Below are positions 1 through 10,217 of a stretch of DNA of 64,000 bases, piece by piece (within the stretch, counting starts at the first letter, position 1; each line of letters begins with the position of its first letter). The translations under genes and the position numbers were made by a program. The stretch lies in assembly GCA_022559845.1 (NCBI GenBank), contig CM040126.1, positions 47,672,458 to 47,736,457 on the forward strand, written 5' to 3'. This DNA comes from Amorphophallus konjac (lineage: Eukaryota > Streptophyta > Magnoliopsida > Alismatales > Araceae). A model generated the notes under the pieces. That model was not told the origin of the DNA, did not search any database, and saw only the letters and a list, made by a program, of their open reading frames with translations.

Positions 1-79
1 GAAATGTGAAAGTCGCTTCGGGACGTCTTAGTGGAACGCGAGATTTACTCACGAAAATGTTAAAAATAACGTGTCTACA
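1..79 (-). mobile_element. Edge of a C2-type LTR, cut by the window start
   Basis: The first 79 bases end in GTGTCTACA after a TTTACTCA block. The same arrangement closes the complete C2 solo LTR at 28974, and a diverged form closes the fragment at 12423. Read on the minus strand this is the TGTAGACACG start of an LTR. The remainder lies outside the window, so the TSD cannot be tested. Confidence 0.55.
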
Positions 80-191
80 ACCATCACTGTGGATGAATCG
101 TCATCCCATTGTTCTCTCGACTTCGACTCCTAGAAGGACATCACTCTTGTACTTGGGTCTTGGAGTGTAGATATTAAATGGTAGACTCTAA

Positions 192-423
192 GGGCCTCTT
201 TGACAATGGGTTAAGGTGGGTTAGGATGGGTTAACTGGAGTCGGTTGACTTACTCCCTATTTGATACCTTTTCCCTTAACCCGGGTCGGATAGGGTTAAA
301 GTGGATTAACTCATTCCACTTAAATAGGTGGAATGAGTTACTCCACCCGGGTTAGGTTAAGGGATGGGTGGGCCAACCCGGGTAGACCACCCCCCTTAAC
401 CCAACCCATTACCAAAGTGGCCC
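192..423. mobile_element. Tourist-like MITE (PIF/Harbinger type), 232 bp
   Basis: The element starts GGGCCTCTTTGACAATGGGT, and its right end, reverse-complemented, starts GGGCCACTTTGGTAATGGGT. These are imperfect terminal inverted repeats of more than 20 bases. TAA flanks both sides (189-191 and 424-426), which is the 3-bp target duplication known for PIF/Harbinger elements. The middle holds a second inverted repeat around 300-345 (AACTCATTCCAC / GTGGAATGAGTT). There is no coding capacity, as expected for a MITE mobilised in trans. Confidence 0.85.
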
Positions 424-426
424 TAA

Positions 427-2711
427 TAATCTACTCTTTGTCTCCACTACACTACCCGGGCCAACCATTTATGTTGTCCCAGACTCGGCCCATGTTAGTT
501 GCATTGATTGCTCGAATTTTATCAACATCGTTAAATTTTAGTAGTGACGCCTCCCACAGATTATGTACGGCTAAAATGATTTTATTCTTCAAATATAATT
601 TACTAATAAGAATTGGAGAATGAACGGACGTTAGCTAGTGATGGCAACCCCATGCGCGCCGCCAACCGCTGGTGCAATTCCTAAAGTCAGATGCTGGTCG
701 AATTAAATATGGGGTTCCTAGTTTTGGGTGACCCCGTATACCAAACTTTGTGTCGTGTAAATATCGGAGTCCACGCTCACGAGTCTTTACTTGTCGCTGG
801 CTTCCCTCCGACATATTTCTCTGTGGCGTGCCGCTCTGTTTGAGAAAGTATCCGCATCCTCTCGTTCGTTTCGTGAGTGTTAATTTTTAGAATTAAGATG
901 AATTAATGAACAATGAAATAATCATTTTATATCCAGATCTATCCTAACTAAAATTTGAAATCTACCTACGTTATTCGTTTTTTATATATATTATCAAGTA
1001 AGATCGTTACTTTCGTTGTTCAAATGGGCTTCTAAATCCTAACCAACATTCCAAAATCTTCTTGCTTTGGTTTGACGTGCATTTGTACCTGCATTTTGAT
1101 TAATATTTAACTTTAACATAAAGATTTTTCTTGTATAGCTAATGTTTAGAAACAATTTTCGTTACTTACCTTGCATCAAAAAGTTATAACGTATGATGAC
1201 GTTGAAGGCGTCCTAGAATTATGAATCCACCGTGACATTTTTATATAAATGAGATTGTTTACAAAATATATATAAATGTTGAATCCAGTGAACTATAATA
1301 TTGAGATACACAAGTTGAGAGTCATAGACATATGAATCACAATTCATTTAACTAATACGGGACTATTATCTAGGAGATTATACTTAAATATTCTAACACT
1401 CTCCCTCACGGTCAAGATGGACTGTGGATATTAATTGAGTGGAGGTGACAAGATAAGAAATATAATATGGAATTATGGCAAGATCATACTTTGATATCAT
1501 GTTGAAATCTACAAAATCACAATATGGAGATACAAGAGCCCATGACTATAAATTCAAGGAATCTACATATATTTTTCGATACGAGATTATCTCCCGTTCT
1601 GAACTCCAACAATAAATAATACTTTCTTTTACTTGATATAGAAGCCAATAGATTATTGATACGATGAGCGCCCTTGATATAGATTACTATTACAATATTC
1701 AAGCACGACTGCACGAGCCAAAGATGTCATTGACGTAAACTTTATATACCTTATACAAATGCAACAATTATTTTCATATTTATTTCTGATCACATCTCCA
1801 GAGTCTTAGATTTAATTTCAGCATTATCCAAGCTTATCAAGAAGATGAGGCTTAAGATCATAATATAAATTTAACTCAAAAACTAAAAGGTTAATTATCC
1901 TTGTGCCCCTAAAATCTTTAGTAATAACCCGTATATCCCTACCATAATTTGTCAACTCGTAGCTTATTAATGCGAGTTAGCAGACCCCGAATGTGTAGGG
2001 GGGGGAAATCGATATGCTAGGCCATTGGTGCAGTATAGGTTCTCTTTTTATTGAAGGGGAAGGTTGAAAAGGAAAAGATCACGGGGACGAGTAAGAGAAG
2101 CATGGACCGATACACCATGGTATCATCGAAGAACCGGCACACTCCAATATCCGATCATGATACGACAAACATATTGATCTCTAACTTTTATTTAATTTAC
2201 TTGTATACCTTAAAATCTACGATCAGATTCTTTTGCATCTAAAAGCTATGTTGGTCCACAATATAGCAAACCAAGAGAGGGACGAATCAAATTTGCTCTA
2301 AATATTTTAAATAATTTTTATACATTAAGATAATGTTTAATTAAAATTTTATTTAACGAAGATCTATCAACTATAAAGTAATTAATCAACGAAACGTGAT
2401 TTGACTTTAAGGAATTGACAAAAATATGATTTAAAATCGTAAAAGGAAAAAGGGGAAATAATAAATAATCACATCAAAGAACACAATGTTTTTTTATAAT
2501 AGTTCAGTCTCGATCCTTGAGAGGTACGTCCACTCTCTCACCGCAGGTGAAACTTTTCCACCCACCATGTTTGAGTCAAATACACACGCGATTGAACGAA
2601 CACCCTACCACGATACTTTGAGAATCAACCACGCACACACGTGAAATCAACTTCTAGATTTCAAATGTATCTCCCAATTCTCCCCTCAATATAATGAAGT
2701 GCAAGAACTAA
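427..2711. other. AT-rich intergenic DNA without a supported gene
   Basis: Only short, low-complexity open frames are present, and I recognise no domain in them. The stretch around 1390-1510 (ACTCTCCCTCACGGTCAAG and nearby) reads like a decayed LTR fragment, but I could not find its ends or a TSD. Confidence 0.5.
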
Positions 2712-3827
2712 TCTATACTATACATATAAGAGAATAGGGTGGTTTTTTTTCTCCGATTCAATTGAGAGGATTAGACGGATTTATTCCCGTCGGTTCAAAA
2801 AGAGGTCTTGGAAAGGGTTTTTTTGCCGTACTTGGTCCCGTTCCCCTGGATCTCTCGAACAGGAATTGTTAATCCGATTTGGGCGAGAACCTACGTGAAT
2901 GGGCGCGAAACGGCGAAATTTGGAGCGGCAAGCCAAGGGTCAACCAAGGGCGCGAAACAACAATCATCGAATTCGACGCACAGTTTGCCGTCGAGATGCT
3001 GGTCGTGGGTCATTCGACCAAGCATGATTTTGTTAGGTCACTCATCTACGCCTACGGATTTTGATTTCTCACTACACCTTGGCATACGTATAGAAATTAA
3101 CCAAGGGCTTGATGGATGTTGTTTCTCGAATATGTACAAATGTAGTTTAGCGGTGTTACATATATCCTTAATTTTCTTGACAGAAGATTCAAGCACACAG
3201 ACATTCCTAACTACATCTCAAAGGGAGCACCCGACTTCTGCACCATGTATAAATATCAGCACTGGCAAGGTGTCATCGATGCGACGTGCCACCGGGAGCG
3301 CGTCGACGGTCTCCCCTTTTCGACAGCAGATCCACAACCAGAGCAGTCTCAAGCACGAAGCAAGCAACGGTAACTTAATGCTTGGTCCGAGAGGTGGGTG
3401 ATCCTTCACAATGATTTATTGGTGGATTATATATATATATATATATATATATGACTTTTGATTGATATTCTTGTATATAAAATATCGTCAGAACAAAAAT
3501 TATATATTTATCAATTTATTTGTCCAACGCAGGTCCCCATCGTTTAATGTTCGGTACAAAGAACATTTAATTATGATCGTCGTCATATATATAAATAATA
3601 GATAGGTGCTCTTGTTCCTTTTCGTCTTAAAATCTAGAATGCCTTCACTTATTAACTACAAGATATGCCGTTTGAGTCATAGTTTGGGGTAACTCAAAAA
3701 GACAATTATACCAACGGGGACTCGAAAAGGGAATTATACCAAATGGAAGGGGTCCGTGTAATGGTGCGCGTATATATCTATGGATGATGCGCGACGGGAA
3801 AGACGCTGACAAATCTCTATCTATCTA
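2712..3827 (+). mobile_element. Helitron-like 5' end with unassigned sequence behind it
   Basis: TCTATACTATACATATAAGA begins at 2712 directly after an A. Plant Helitrons commonly start TC followed by a TATACTA-type sequence and insert between A and T. The same start, with one base changed, recurs at 3828. I could not locate a matching 3' hairpin plus CTRR before 3828, so the extent is only a guess. A (TA)n run lies at about 3430-3451. The 197-codon open frame at 2808-3401 has no recognisable domain and may be chance or a captured gene fragment. Confidence 0.3.
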
Positions 3828-4124
3828 TCTACACTATACATATAAGAGAGAGATGGGTTATATTTTTTCCCAGTGAATTAGCTCACATGTAAGTTGAACG
3901 TAAATTCTGTAAAATTTTAATATCTGATTGAATGAAATAATAATTTATACTCAAATACATAAAAGAGAACATATCTATGTGAATCATTACAAAAGGTGAT
4001 CCTCAGATTATAGAGGCACTTTTTAGAAATTAATGAATCATTTTTTAATTCTTAAAATTTTATTATTTAAAATAAATATTTTTTAAAAAATAAAATCGCA
4101 TGCGTAACGCGTTTCTTTAACTAA
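3828..4124 (+). mobile_element. Short non-autonomous Helitron-like element, 297 bp
   Basis: It starts TCTACACTATACATATAAGA after an A (3827) and ends CTAA (4121-4124) before a T (4125). A short GC-rich hairpin, ATGCGT A ACGCGT, sits about ten bases upstream of the CTAA. A TC start, a subterminal hairpin, a CTRR end and insertion between A and T are the standard Helitron hallmarks. There is no target duplication, as expected. No RepHel coding sequence is present. Confidence 0.5.
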
Positions 4125-5023
4125 TATAGTGAGAAGAGGATTGATTGAACGAACATAGATTATGAACGAAACTCCCCCTTAGTAGATGACGGTATTTGTC
4201 AACCGAAAACCCCTTTCATCATCTTGAATCATACTCACGTCCTCTCTTTCGAGGAAGATCAATCATGTTAACTTTTAAAGGAAGAGGAAGAACCCTCCAA
4301 GAACACCACTAGAGGACGAAGGCATCCATCAAAATTACATTTCTTAGGGTTAGGAGAAGAAAAAATATGTTCCATTTATACCTCAAGATATAGCAAGCTG
4401 TCTCTCGTGCAATGAGATAAAGAAAGGAACTCACAAACTAGATTCAGGAAAAAAGGAAACAATCCTGGACCAAAAGTGGTAGACCTTTCCTCGGAGGTGG
4501 TCGACCACCATGACTTGTGAGCACAAACCTTGTTCTGGAAAAATGGTCCGCTGTTTACTGTAGCAACGGTCCACCGACATGAGCAGTCCTCCTATTTGCA
4601 CCCTGTTTAAGTGTTTTTCAATTATGATTATTCTCGCTCTTACATTCAAATCTAAATTAACTTTAAGTGGACCTTTTGAACCTCTCAAAGCATCACAAAC
4701 TTAAGCATGTTAAGCATATGTAAAAAATCTGATATTTACAAATAAATCATTGTTAAATATAGCACTCTTGAAAATATATTAACACATATCGTCGTTATCT
4801 TGAAAAACATGCAAAAATGTCATCACTGTAACTCACTGTTATCACCTGTCCAATTAATCATGGTTAGAATTAATTAGACGTGAGAAAAGATGAAAATGTC
4901 CATGGTTATCTCTATTAGGATTTAGATTATTTCTAAGAAAACTTTAAAAAAAATTTAAGTAAAAACAATACATTACATAGGGATAAATAAATAAATAACA
5001 AACTTTTAAGATTAAATTGTAAA
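4125..5023. other. Intergenic DNA, nothing recognised
   Basis: This is AT-rich sequence with no open frame of note and no terminal repeat that I could pair. It runs into the GAGAG target site of the C1 solo LTR. Confidence 0.5.
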
Positions 5024-6014
5024 GAGAGTGTGGACGCACTTTCAGGACATTTATTCTTTTTGTGAGTTTATTCGTCTGTTCATTCGTTTGTTCGGTTTAT
5101 TAGTGCGAGGGCGTGCCAGTCACTTTGGTGACGATTTATGCGGGCTTGAAAGAAGCCCATGGTGCGCTCGATCTGACTAATCAGACAATTGTGTGTATCG
5201 TGTCGGGACTGAGAATCCGTCGTACCATAAAAGATACGACGTTAATTACATCCCCTCGGAGAGGAGAAAACCATTGATTAATCACCAGAAAAAGGGGCCC
5301 TATGGCCTGGGATTCATAATAACTGAAGCGAGAGCCAAAACCTCGGATTGTGTTTAAACAAACCCCGCGTCGGGGCATAAACGTTCATAGATGCGTGCAT
5401 GTCGATCATTGGCAGACCATTTCTTGTTCGGACGGAAGTCCATGTTTGTAACGTAAGAGACGGTGACAAACCGTATAAATGTCTGCCGTGAGCACGGCAA
5501 GTTTAATGCAAGTGCGGGATTAGATCCCGGCATATATGTCGGTCACTAACGGACCATTCATTGTTCGGATGAGAGTCCGCATTTGAAGCATCGAAGATAG
5601 CGACAAAGCCACACTGATGTCTGCCGTAGGTACGGCAAGTTTCATATGAGTGCGGGATTGGATCCCGGTAAAGACGGGTCAAATTGATGAACTATTGGCC
5701 CGAGATGTGTTCGGATCATGACCATGTCGGGGATTCCGAGGTCCACGTCCGATACCACGGGACATCGTTACTTTTCTCTTCACGCACAGTCCGGGGGCAG
5801 CGAATTGTTAAGTGTGAAGCTTGAACTCGCCAATGTGCGCCCTCGCACGCGGATCGACCTGCGCGGTCAGGTCGCGGTGGTCAAGAGGGCAGCGCCCCTT
5901 GCGGGGGCTTCCAGAGGCGGAGCCCCGGAACAAAATTTTGATTATGGCAGGGGCTATACATCGTGGAGTGCATGGCGGAGGCTAATACGGCGCGCAAAGG
6001 CGAAAGAGATGGCT

Positions 6015-6252
6015 TAAAATGGCGCGCCCTTAATACGGCGCGCCCCAAGGGTTTAATCCGGCACGCCCTTAATACGGCGCACCCGAGGTTTTAATCCGGC
6101 GCGCCCCAAGGGTTTAATCCGGCGCGCTCTGAGGTTAATCCGGCCCGCTAAGACCGCGCCGGTTTAGGGCCCAAAAGTTTGGAATGGATTATGAGTGTGG
6201 GGCTAAAATGGCGCGGGGGGGTACCGCGTCGGAAAATGGCGCGCCAGTTTAG
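6015..6252. repeat. GGCGCGCC palindrome array, first block (C1 LTR)
   Basis: Repeated units of the form TTAATCCGGCGCGCCCCAAG occur here. The 8-bp palindrome GGCGCGCC or a one-base variant recurs every 20-35 bases. The array is non-coding and lies wholly inside the C1 solo LTR. Confidence 0.8.
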
Positions 6253-7339
6253 GGGCGCGTCGGATTAGGGCAGGTTCGGTTGATTTGGGTTAAAAATGAA
6301 AGTACACGTGATTTTCTTGAAACTTTGGTGTTAATTAAAAAGATTGCAGAGTTTATTCAAGTCCCAAATGTCCTGTAGACATGTCCAATTCAGATTTATG
6401 CGAGGTTCCTACTCGAGCATAGTCCAAAATAGACTAAGTGTTCAGTCAAAAATTGGGCAGCATCTCCCCATGACCAGAGGGTTGCGGGGGCGAAGTGGAG
6501 ACAGTCCCACAGCATCTGGGGTACGCTCCTTAAAGCCGGGAGTGCCAAACGGTGACCGGCAGATTTTAATGGAGGGAAACCCCGAGGACTAGCCTACGAG
6601 GGGCATCAACACTCCACGAGTTGAAGATACGATTAAAAGGGACAGATGTTTGCCCAGCAGGGCTATGAATGTTCATCCTTCTGTGGGTTCCTTTGAAGGC
6701 CACGCTATAAAAAAGCGAGCTTCAAAGACCCTGGATGAGTGGGAGGCTGAGTGTAGAAGAGAATGGAGACTCAACAAAAACACTGCGTTTGCCAAAACTT
6801 TCTTTTATTCATCCATAAGCAAAGGAAGATCAAAATACAGGAGGGGATCTACCCCAAAGTAGAAGGAGAAGATACATGAACGAGGGGGGGAACAGAGCAC
6901 AAGCTCTTCCCCCAAGCTCACCTCTCGCTGGACTCTCCTCTCCTTATCTCTGGTTCTCTTCTCTCTTTTTCTTCTTCTCTTCTTTCTCTGGCTAGTTCTC
7001 TCTCAAGCTCCCGAGAGCTCTCTTCTGGTGGGTTGTGGATCCTCAGGCCGTTGCTCTTCCTCTCAAAGGGAGTTCTCTCCCTCTTTTTTCCTTTTTGTTC
7101 TCGAACAGTGCAAGATGTAGGGGAGGCTTCATCTGGGGAAGAAAGCTCCTAGAAGCTTCTTCATTTCTTTCTCCCCGAGGATTGCGGACTGTCGGCAAGA
7201 GGAGTTGATGCTTTTTGACTTCCAGGGATCGGCCGATGGATTATTGAGATGCTGTCGGGAGACTTCTCTGCTTCACGCAACTCTCGGTCCATCTGTCTAC
7301 AGTAAATAGGGGGCCGAAAGCAGGATGGGATGGCTTTGG

Positions 7340-7575
7340 GCTAAACCGGTGCGGGTTTGTGCGCGCCGGATTAACAACATAAAGAGGGGCCATGGGGCGC
7401 GCCGATTTAACATGCAAGAGGGGCGCGCATGTTTAACAGCCAAAAAGGGAGGCCATGGGGGCGCGCCAGTTTAGAGCCAAAAGGGGGGCGCGCCGGATTA
7501 GGGCCAAAGGGAAAGGGGGCGCACCGGTTTAAGGGGCGCGCCGGTTTTGGTGATGGCCGCGCCGGTTTAAGCTTT
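7340..7575. repeat. GGCGCGCC palindrome array, second block (C1 LTR)
   Basis: A second cluster of GGGGCGCGCCGGTTTA-like units is separated from the first by more than 1 kb of the same LTR. The palindrome is the same but the spacers differ (AGAGCCAAAAGG and similar), so the unit has been amplified twice. Confidence 0.8.
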
Positions 7576-7955
7576 ATCTTGAGGTTTCGGCCGTTTAGAC
7601 GACCGTTTCTATTCCCGAAATGTTCCAGTTACAATGCACTGCCTCTGCGGTGTTTGGTTTGAAGCCTCTGGGTCCCAGTTCAGGACTTCGAGTGATTTCC
7701 AGCACATGACGAACCCGTGTCCAAATTTTTGGGTTTTCTCTTGATTCGGGTTTCGGCATAGCCGGTTGGAGGGTCATGGCCACATCTTCTGCTTGAGGGG
7801 CTTCCTTATCGGGTAGCGGACCACCAAGCACATTCTCGTCCTGATCGGGCGAGGTATGGGATTTATTCGGCATTTTCATCTTCGACTTGCTCTCGGATGC
7901 GGCAACGTACGTGCCGTATGATCTTCATCATCATTTTTTTGACGTCCACAGAGAG

Positions 7956-8204
7956 TCATCTTATTCTTGCTCTCTTCGGAACCCTAATGGAGGGTGGGGG
8001 TGGCTTGCCACCCCTCCTTGCTCCCCCCGATGCCGACCTACCACCGGTGTTGTTCCATCTCCGCCCCCCTACCCACCCGCCCTTGCCACCTCCGGCAAAG
8101 CTCCCCCCTCTCCTTGCTACTCTACCCCCCGATCCCGCCTCCCACCTATCTCGAACCCCCCTACTGCTCTACCCTTCCACCCCCCACCACCTTCGGCGAC
8201 CCCA
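7956..8204. repeat. GC-rich minisatellite, left half
   Basis: The sequence is strongly C-rich with a unit of roughly 55-60 bases containing CCACCTCCGGCGACCCC and CTGCTACTCTGCCCTCCC. The same unit resumes at 40115. Element B therefore inserted into this array and split it. The overlapping proline-rich frames here are by-products of the repeat. Confidence 0.75.
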
Positions 8205-8459
8205 TGTAACACCCCAGATTTTTTTTTCATTTTTTCGGATCAGAATCCGTGAGTTCTGAGCGCCTTTGTGAGTCTGGGAACATGTTTTGTGATTTACTCG
8301 GATTTTTAGCTGTCGAGCCTGCGGAACCCTGTGTAGGGTGAACCGATGCGTTCTCTGGCTCCAGGACGTTGCAGACGTGTTATGCGTTTTTCGATGATCG
8401 TAGAGAGTATTTTTCCCTAATTTTATATTTTCTAAAATTTCAAATCCCAAATAATTTTT

Positions 8460-8467
8460 TATAAATA
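8460..8467 (+). promoter_or_regulatory. LTR TATA box (TATAAATA), 5' LTR of B
   Basis: TATAAATA is followed within about 15 bases by a CT-rich leader. The same box at the same place occurs in the 3' LTR (21505-21512), and related boxes lie in B2 (minus strand, 39157-39164) and element A (29997-30004). Confidence 0.6.
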
Positions 8468-8999
8468 ACCCCTACCCTCTCTCTTTCTCTCATTCTCTCA
8501 TTCTCACTCTCTCTCTCTTCTCTTTGTCCCCCCCTCATCTCTGGGCGGCCGACGAAGGCGGAGGTGGAGACGGCGTGAGGGGGAGGAGCGCGAGGATGGG
8601 GCGGGGATCGAGGCGGTGGAGGCGCGGCGAGCTCGGTCACACGTTCGGGTGCCTGGCGTGGGTTTCGTGAGGCCGTTCGCGACGGAATGGCGATCTCGGT
8701 GTGCGTAATCTTCGGTGGAGGTAGGGGGATGGTTCCCTAACCCGCGTACTTCATTTCCCCACGTTTTGTAGGTCGAGGCTAGCCGAGTGTGGGTTATTTC
8801 ACGCCGGGAGGTTAAAATCATGTTTTTAGGGCGTGTGACGGTTTTGTCAAATAGAGCAGCGTTTTGTCGTTTCTTTCCTTCCATTTTTGGGTTTTGGGAC
8901 CCGGGGAATGATCCCCCCGTTGTTTTCCCCCTCAATTAGGATCGAGCGAGCGTGGAAATCGAGCCCCTGGGGTGGGTTCAGATGGAGTCACTGCCATTT

Positions 9000-9245
9000 T
9001 TGGTCGACCCACCGGTTAAGGACGGTCGACCGAACGGCACAGCACGCGGGGCTGAACCCAGTAGGGTTCGGTCGACCGAACCTAGAGGGTCAGTCAACCG
9101 ACCCCTGTTGGGGAGGTCGACGCAGCCCGCACTGCGTCAACGGCCCCACTAGGTCGTCGACCGACCGGCTTGGTCCGGTCGACCGACCAGCGCGGGGAGC
9201 TTTGGTCGACCGATCTGCCCTAACTTGGCCCGTTTAGCCCCCGGT
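9000..9245. repeat. GGTCGACC palindrome array in the 5' LTR of B
   Basis: Around eight copies of GGTCGACCGA or its variants (TCGGTCGACCGAAC, GTCGTCGACCGACC) occur with variable spacers. The core GGTCGACC is a perfect palindrome. The array lies about 550 bases downstream of the LTR TATA box. Confidence 0.8.
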
Positions 9246-10217
9246 CGACCCGATCGTGACCCATTGGTCAACCTTTGGCCTCGTGGATGTCCCGGACGCC
9301 CCTTGGGTACCGTGACCGTGTTTTTGGATGTTCGAAAGTACCATTTTACCTCGATTAATGTGCACGTCGATTTCAAGGGTATGGGGGACCCTCTTGTGTT
9401 CCGGGCTTTCGTGTTACGCTAGATCGAGTCGGCGTATACCGGCATGAGTGCAGAGGGCTATTCTCACACGTCATGAGCTTCTCTAGAAAGCGATTTCTGT
9501 GTGGGCCATGCGCATGGCCTGTGAGCTATGAGTTTAGTCATCCAACCTAGGGCTGGAGGTTTCTCGAGTTTCCCTCAGAAAGGGAATGAACTCGGTAGCT
9601 TGTAAGCCTCCCTGATAATTATATTATTGTGGTTTCTGACCCTAAGGGTAGGGCAGATTGATGGCATAGAGCCGTTCCTGTACGACGGTCTTGACCCGAG
9701 TCTCATGACTCAAGGACTGTTGAATTTAGTATGTCTAGTTGGCTGTCCAGAGTCTGGTGGCCCCGAGCCACCCGCTACTCCGTGTTACTCGCAATGGGTA
9801 CGTGCGTGGCCTTCCGTGTTTCCTCTCTAGGGAGAGTGTTCACGTTTAATGACCCCCCACTAGTCGTAGCTTGCTTGGACACTAGTGTGCCTACCCACCT
9901 AGGAGTAGGTGGAGAGTTAGACCCCGGAGAGATGGTTTTTAGGCTGGTTGCCGTAGGGCCTCCCCTATAGAGGCTCGAGTCCGGACCGGGAGGAAAACCA
10001 GCCAGAGGGCCTGACGTAGTGCAGTCAGTCAGTGTGTGCACACATGGTCAGGGACTACGGACGTGTGCTGACGAGCACGACCCCGACTAGACCCTTGTTT
10101 CGTGGTTATTAGTACGGTGTCTCAGTTTTCGCCTGGGACGAGGGAGACACCTGAGGCGCAGACTAAGTCGTCAGTGGACGCATCCGACATGTCTTCTAGT
10201 GGGGCAATACTCCCGTT

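Larger units (their letters stand above)
5029..7950 (+). mobile_element. Solo LTR, family C (copy C1), 2,922 bp
   Basis: The LTR starts TGTGGACGCAC and ends TTTGACGTCCACA, so the ends are TG...CA with a terminal inverted repeat. It is flanked by GAGAG at 5024-5028 and 7951-7955, a perfect 5-bp target duplication. Only one copy of the LTR is present and there is no internal domain, so this is a solo LTR left by recombination between two LTRs. It matches C-2 (16830-21448) in order: a GGGCGTG(C/T)CAGTCAC block near the start, a CATCTCCCC block, then a pyrimidine-rich stretch. Segment 5400-5700 contains an internal tandem duplication of about 150 bp around TGTCTGCCG..CACGGCAAGTTT. No coding sequence is supported. 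Confidence 0.85.
8205..10217 (+). mobile_element. 5' LTR of element B, 3' truncated
   Basis: It aligns in order with the 3' LTR of B: CCCAGATTTTTTT start, TATAAATA box, CT-rich leader, GGGCG(G/C)CCGACG block, GGTCGACC array, then the TAGACC..GGGCAGATTGA region. It breaks off near 10217 in the CTAGTGGGGCAATACTCCCG block. The last ~700 bases of the LTR, the primer-binding site and the first part of the interior are missing. The break abuts the C2 fragment, so the loss probably came with or after that insertion. Confidence 0.8.

Noticed and set aside
7887..8259. Overlapping proline-rich reading frames of about 120 codons
   Set aside because: They follow the C-rich minisatellite in more than one frame and run into the LTR start of element B. 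No domain is visible.
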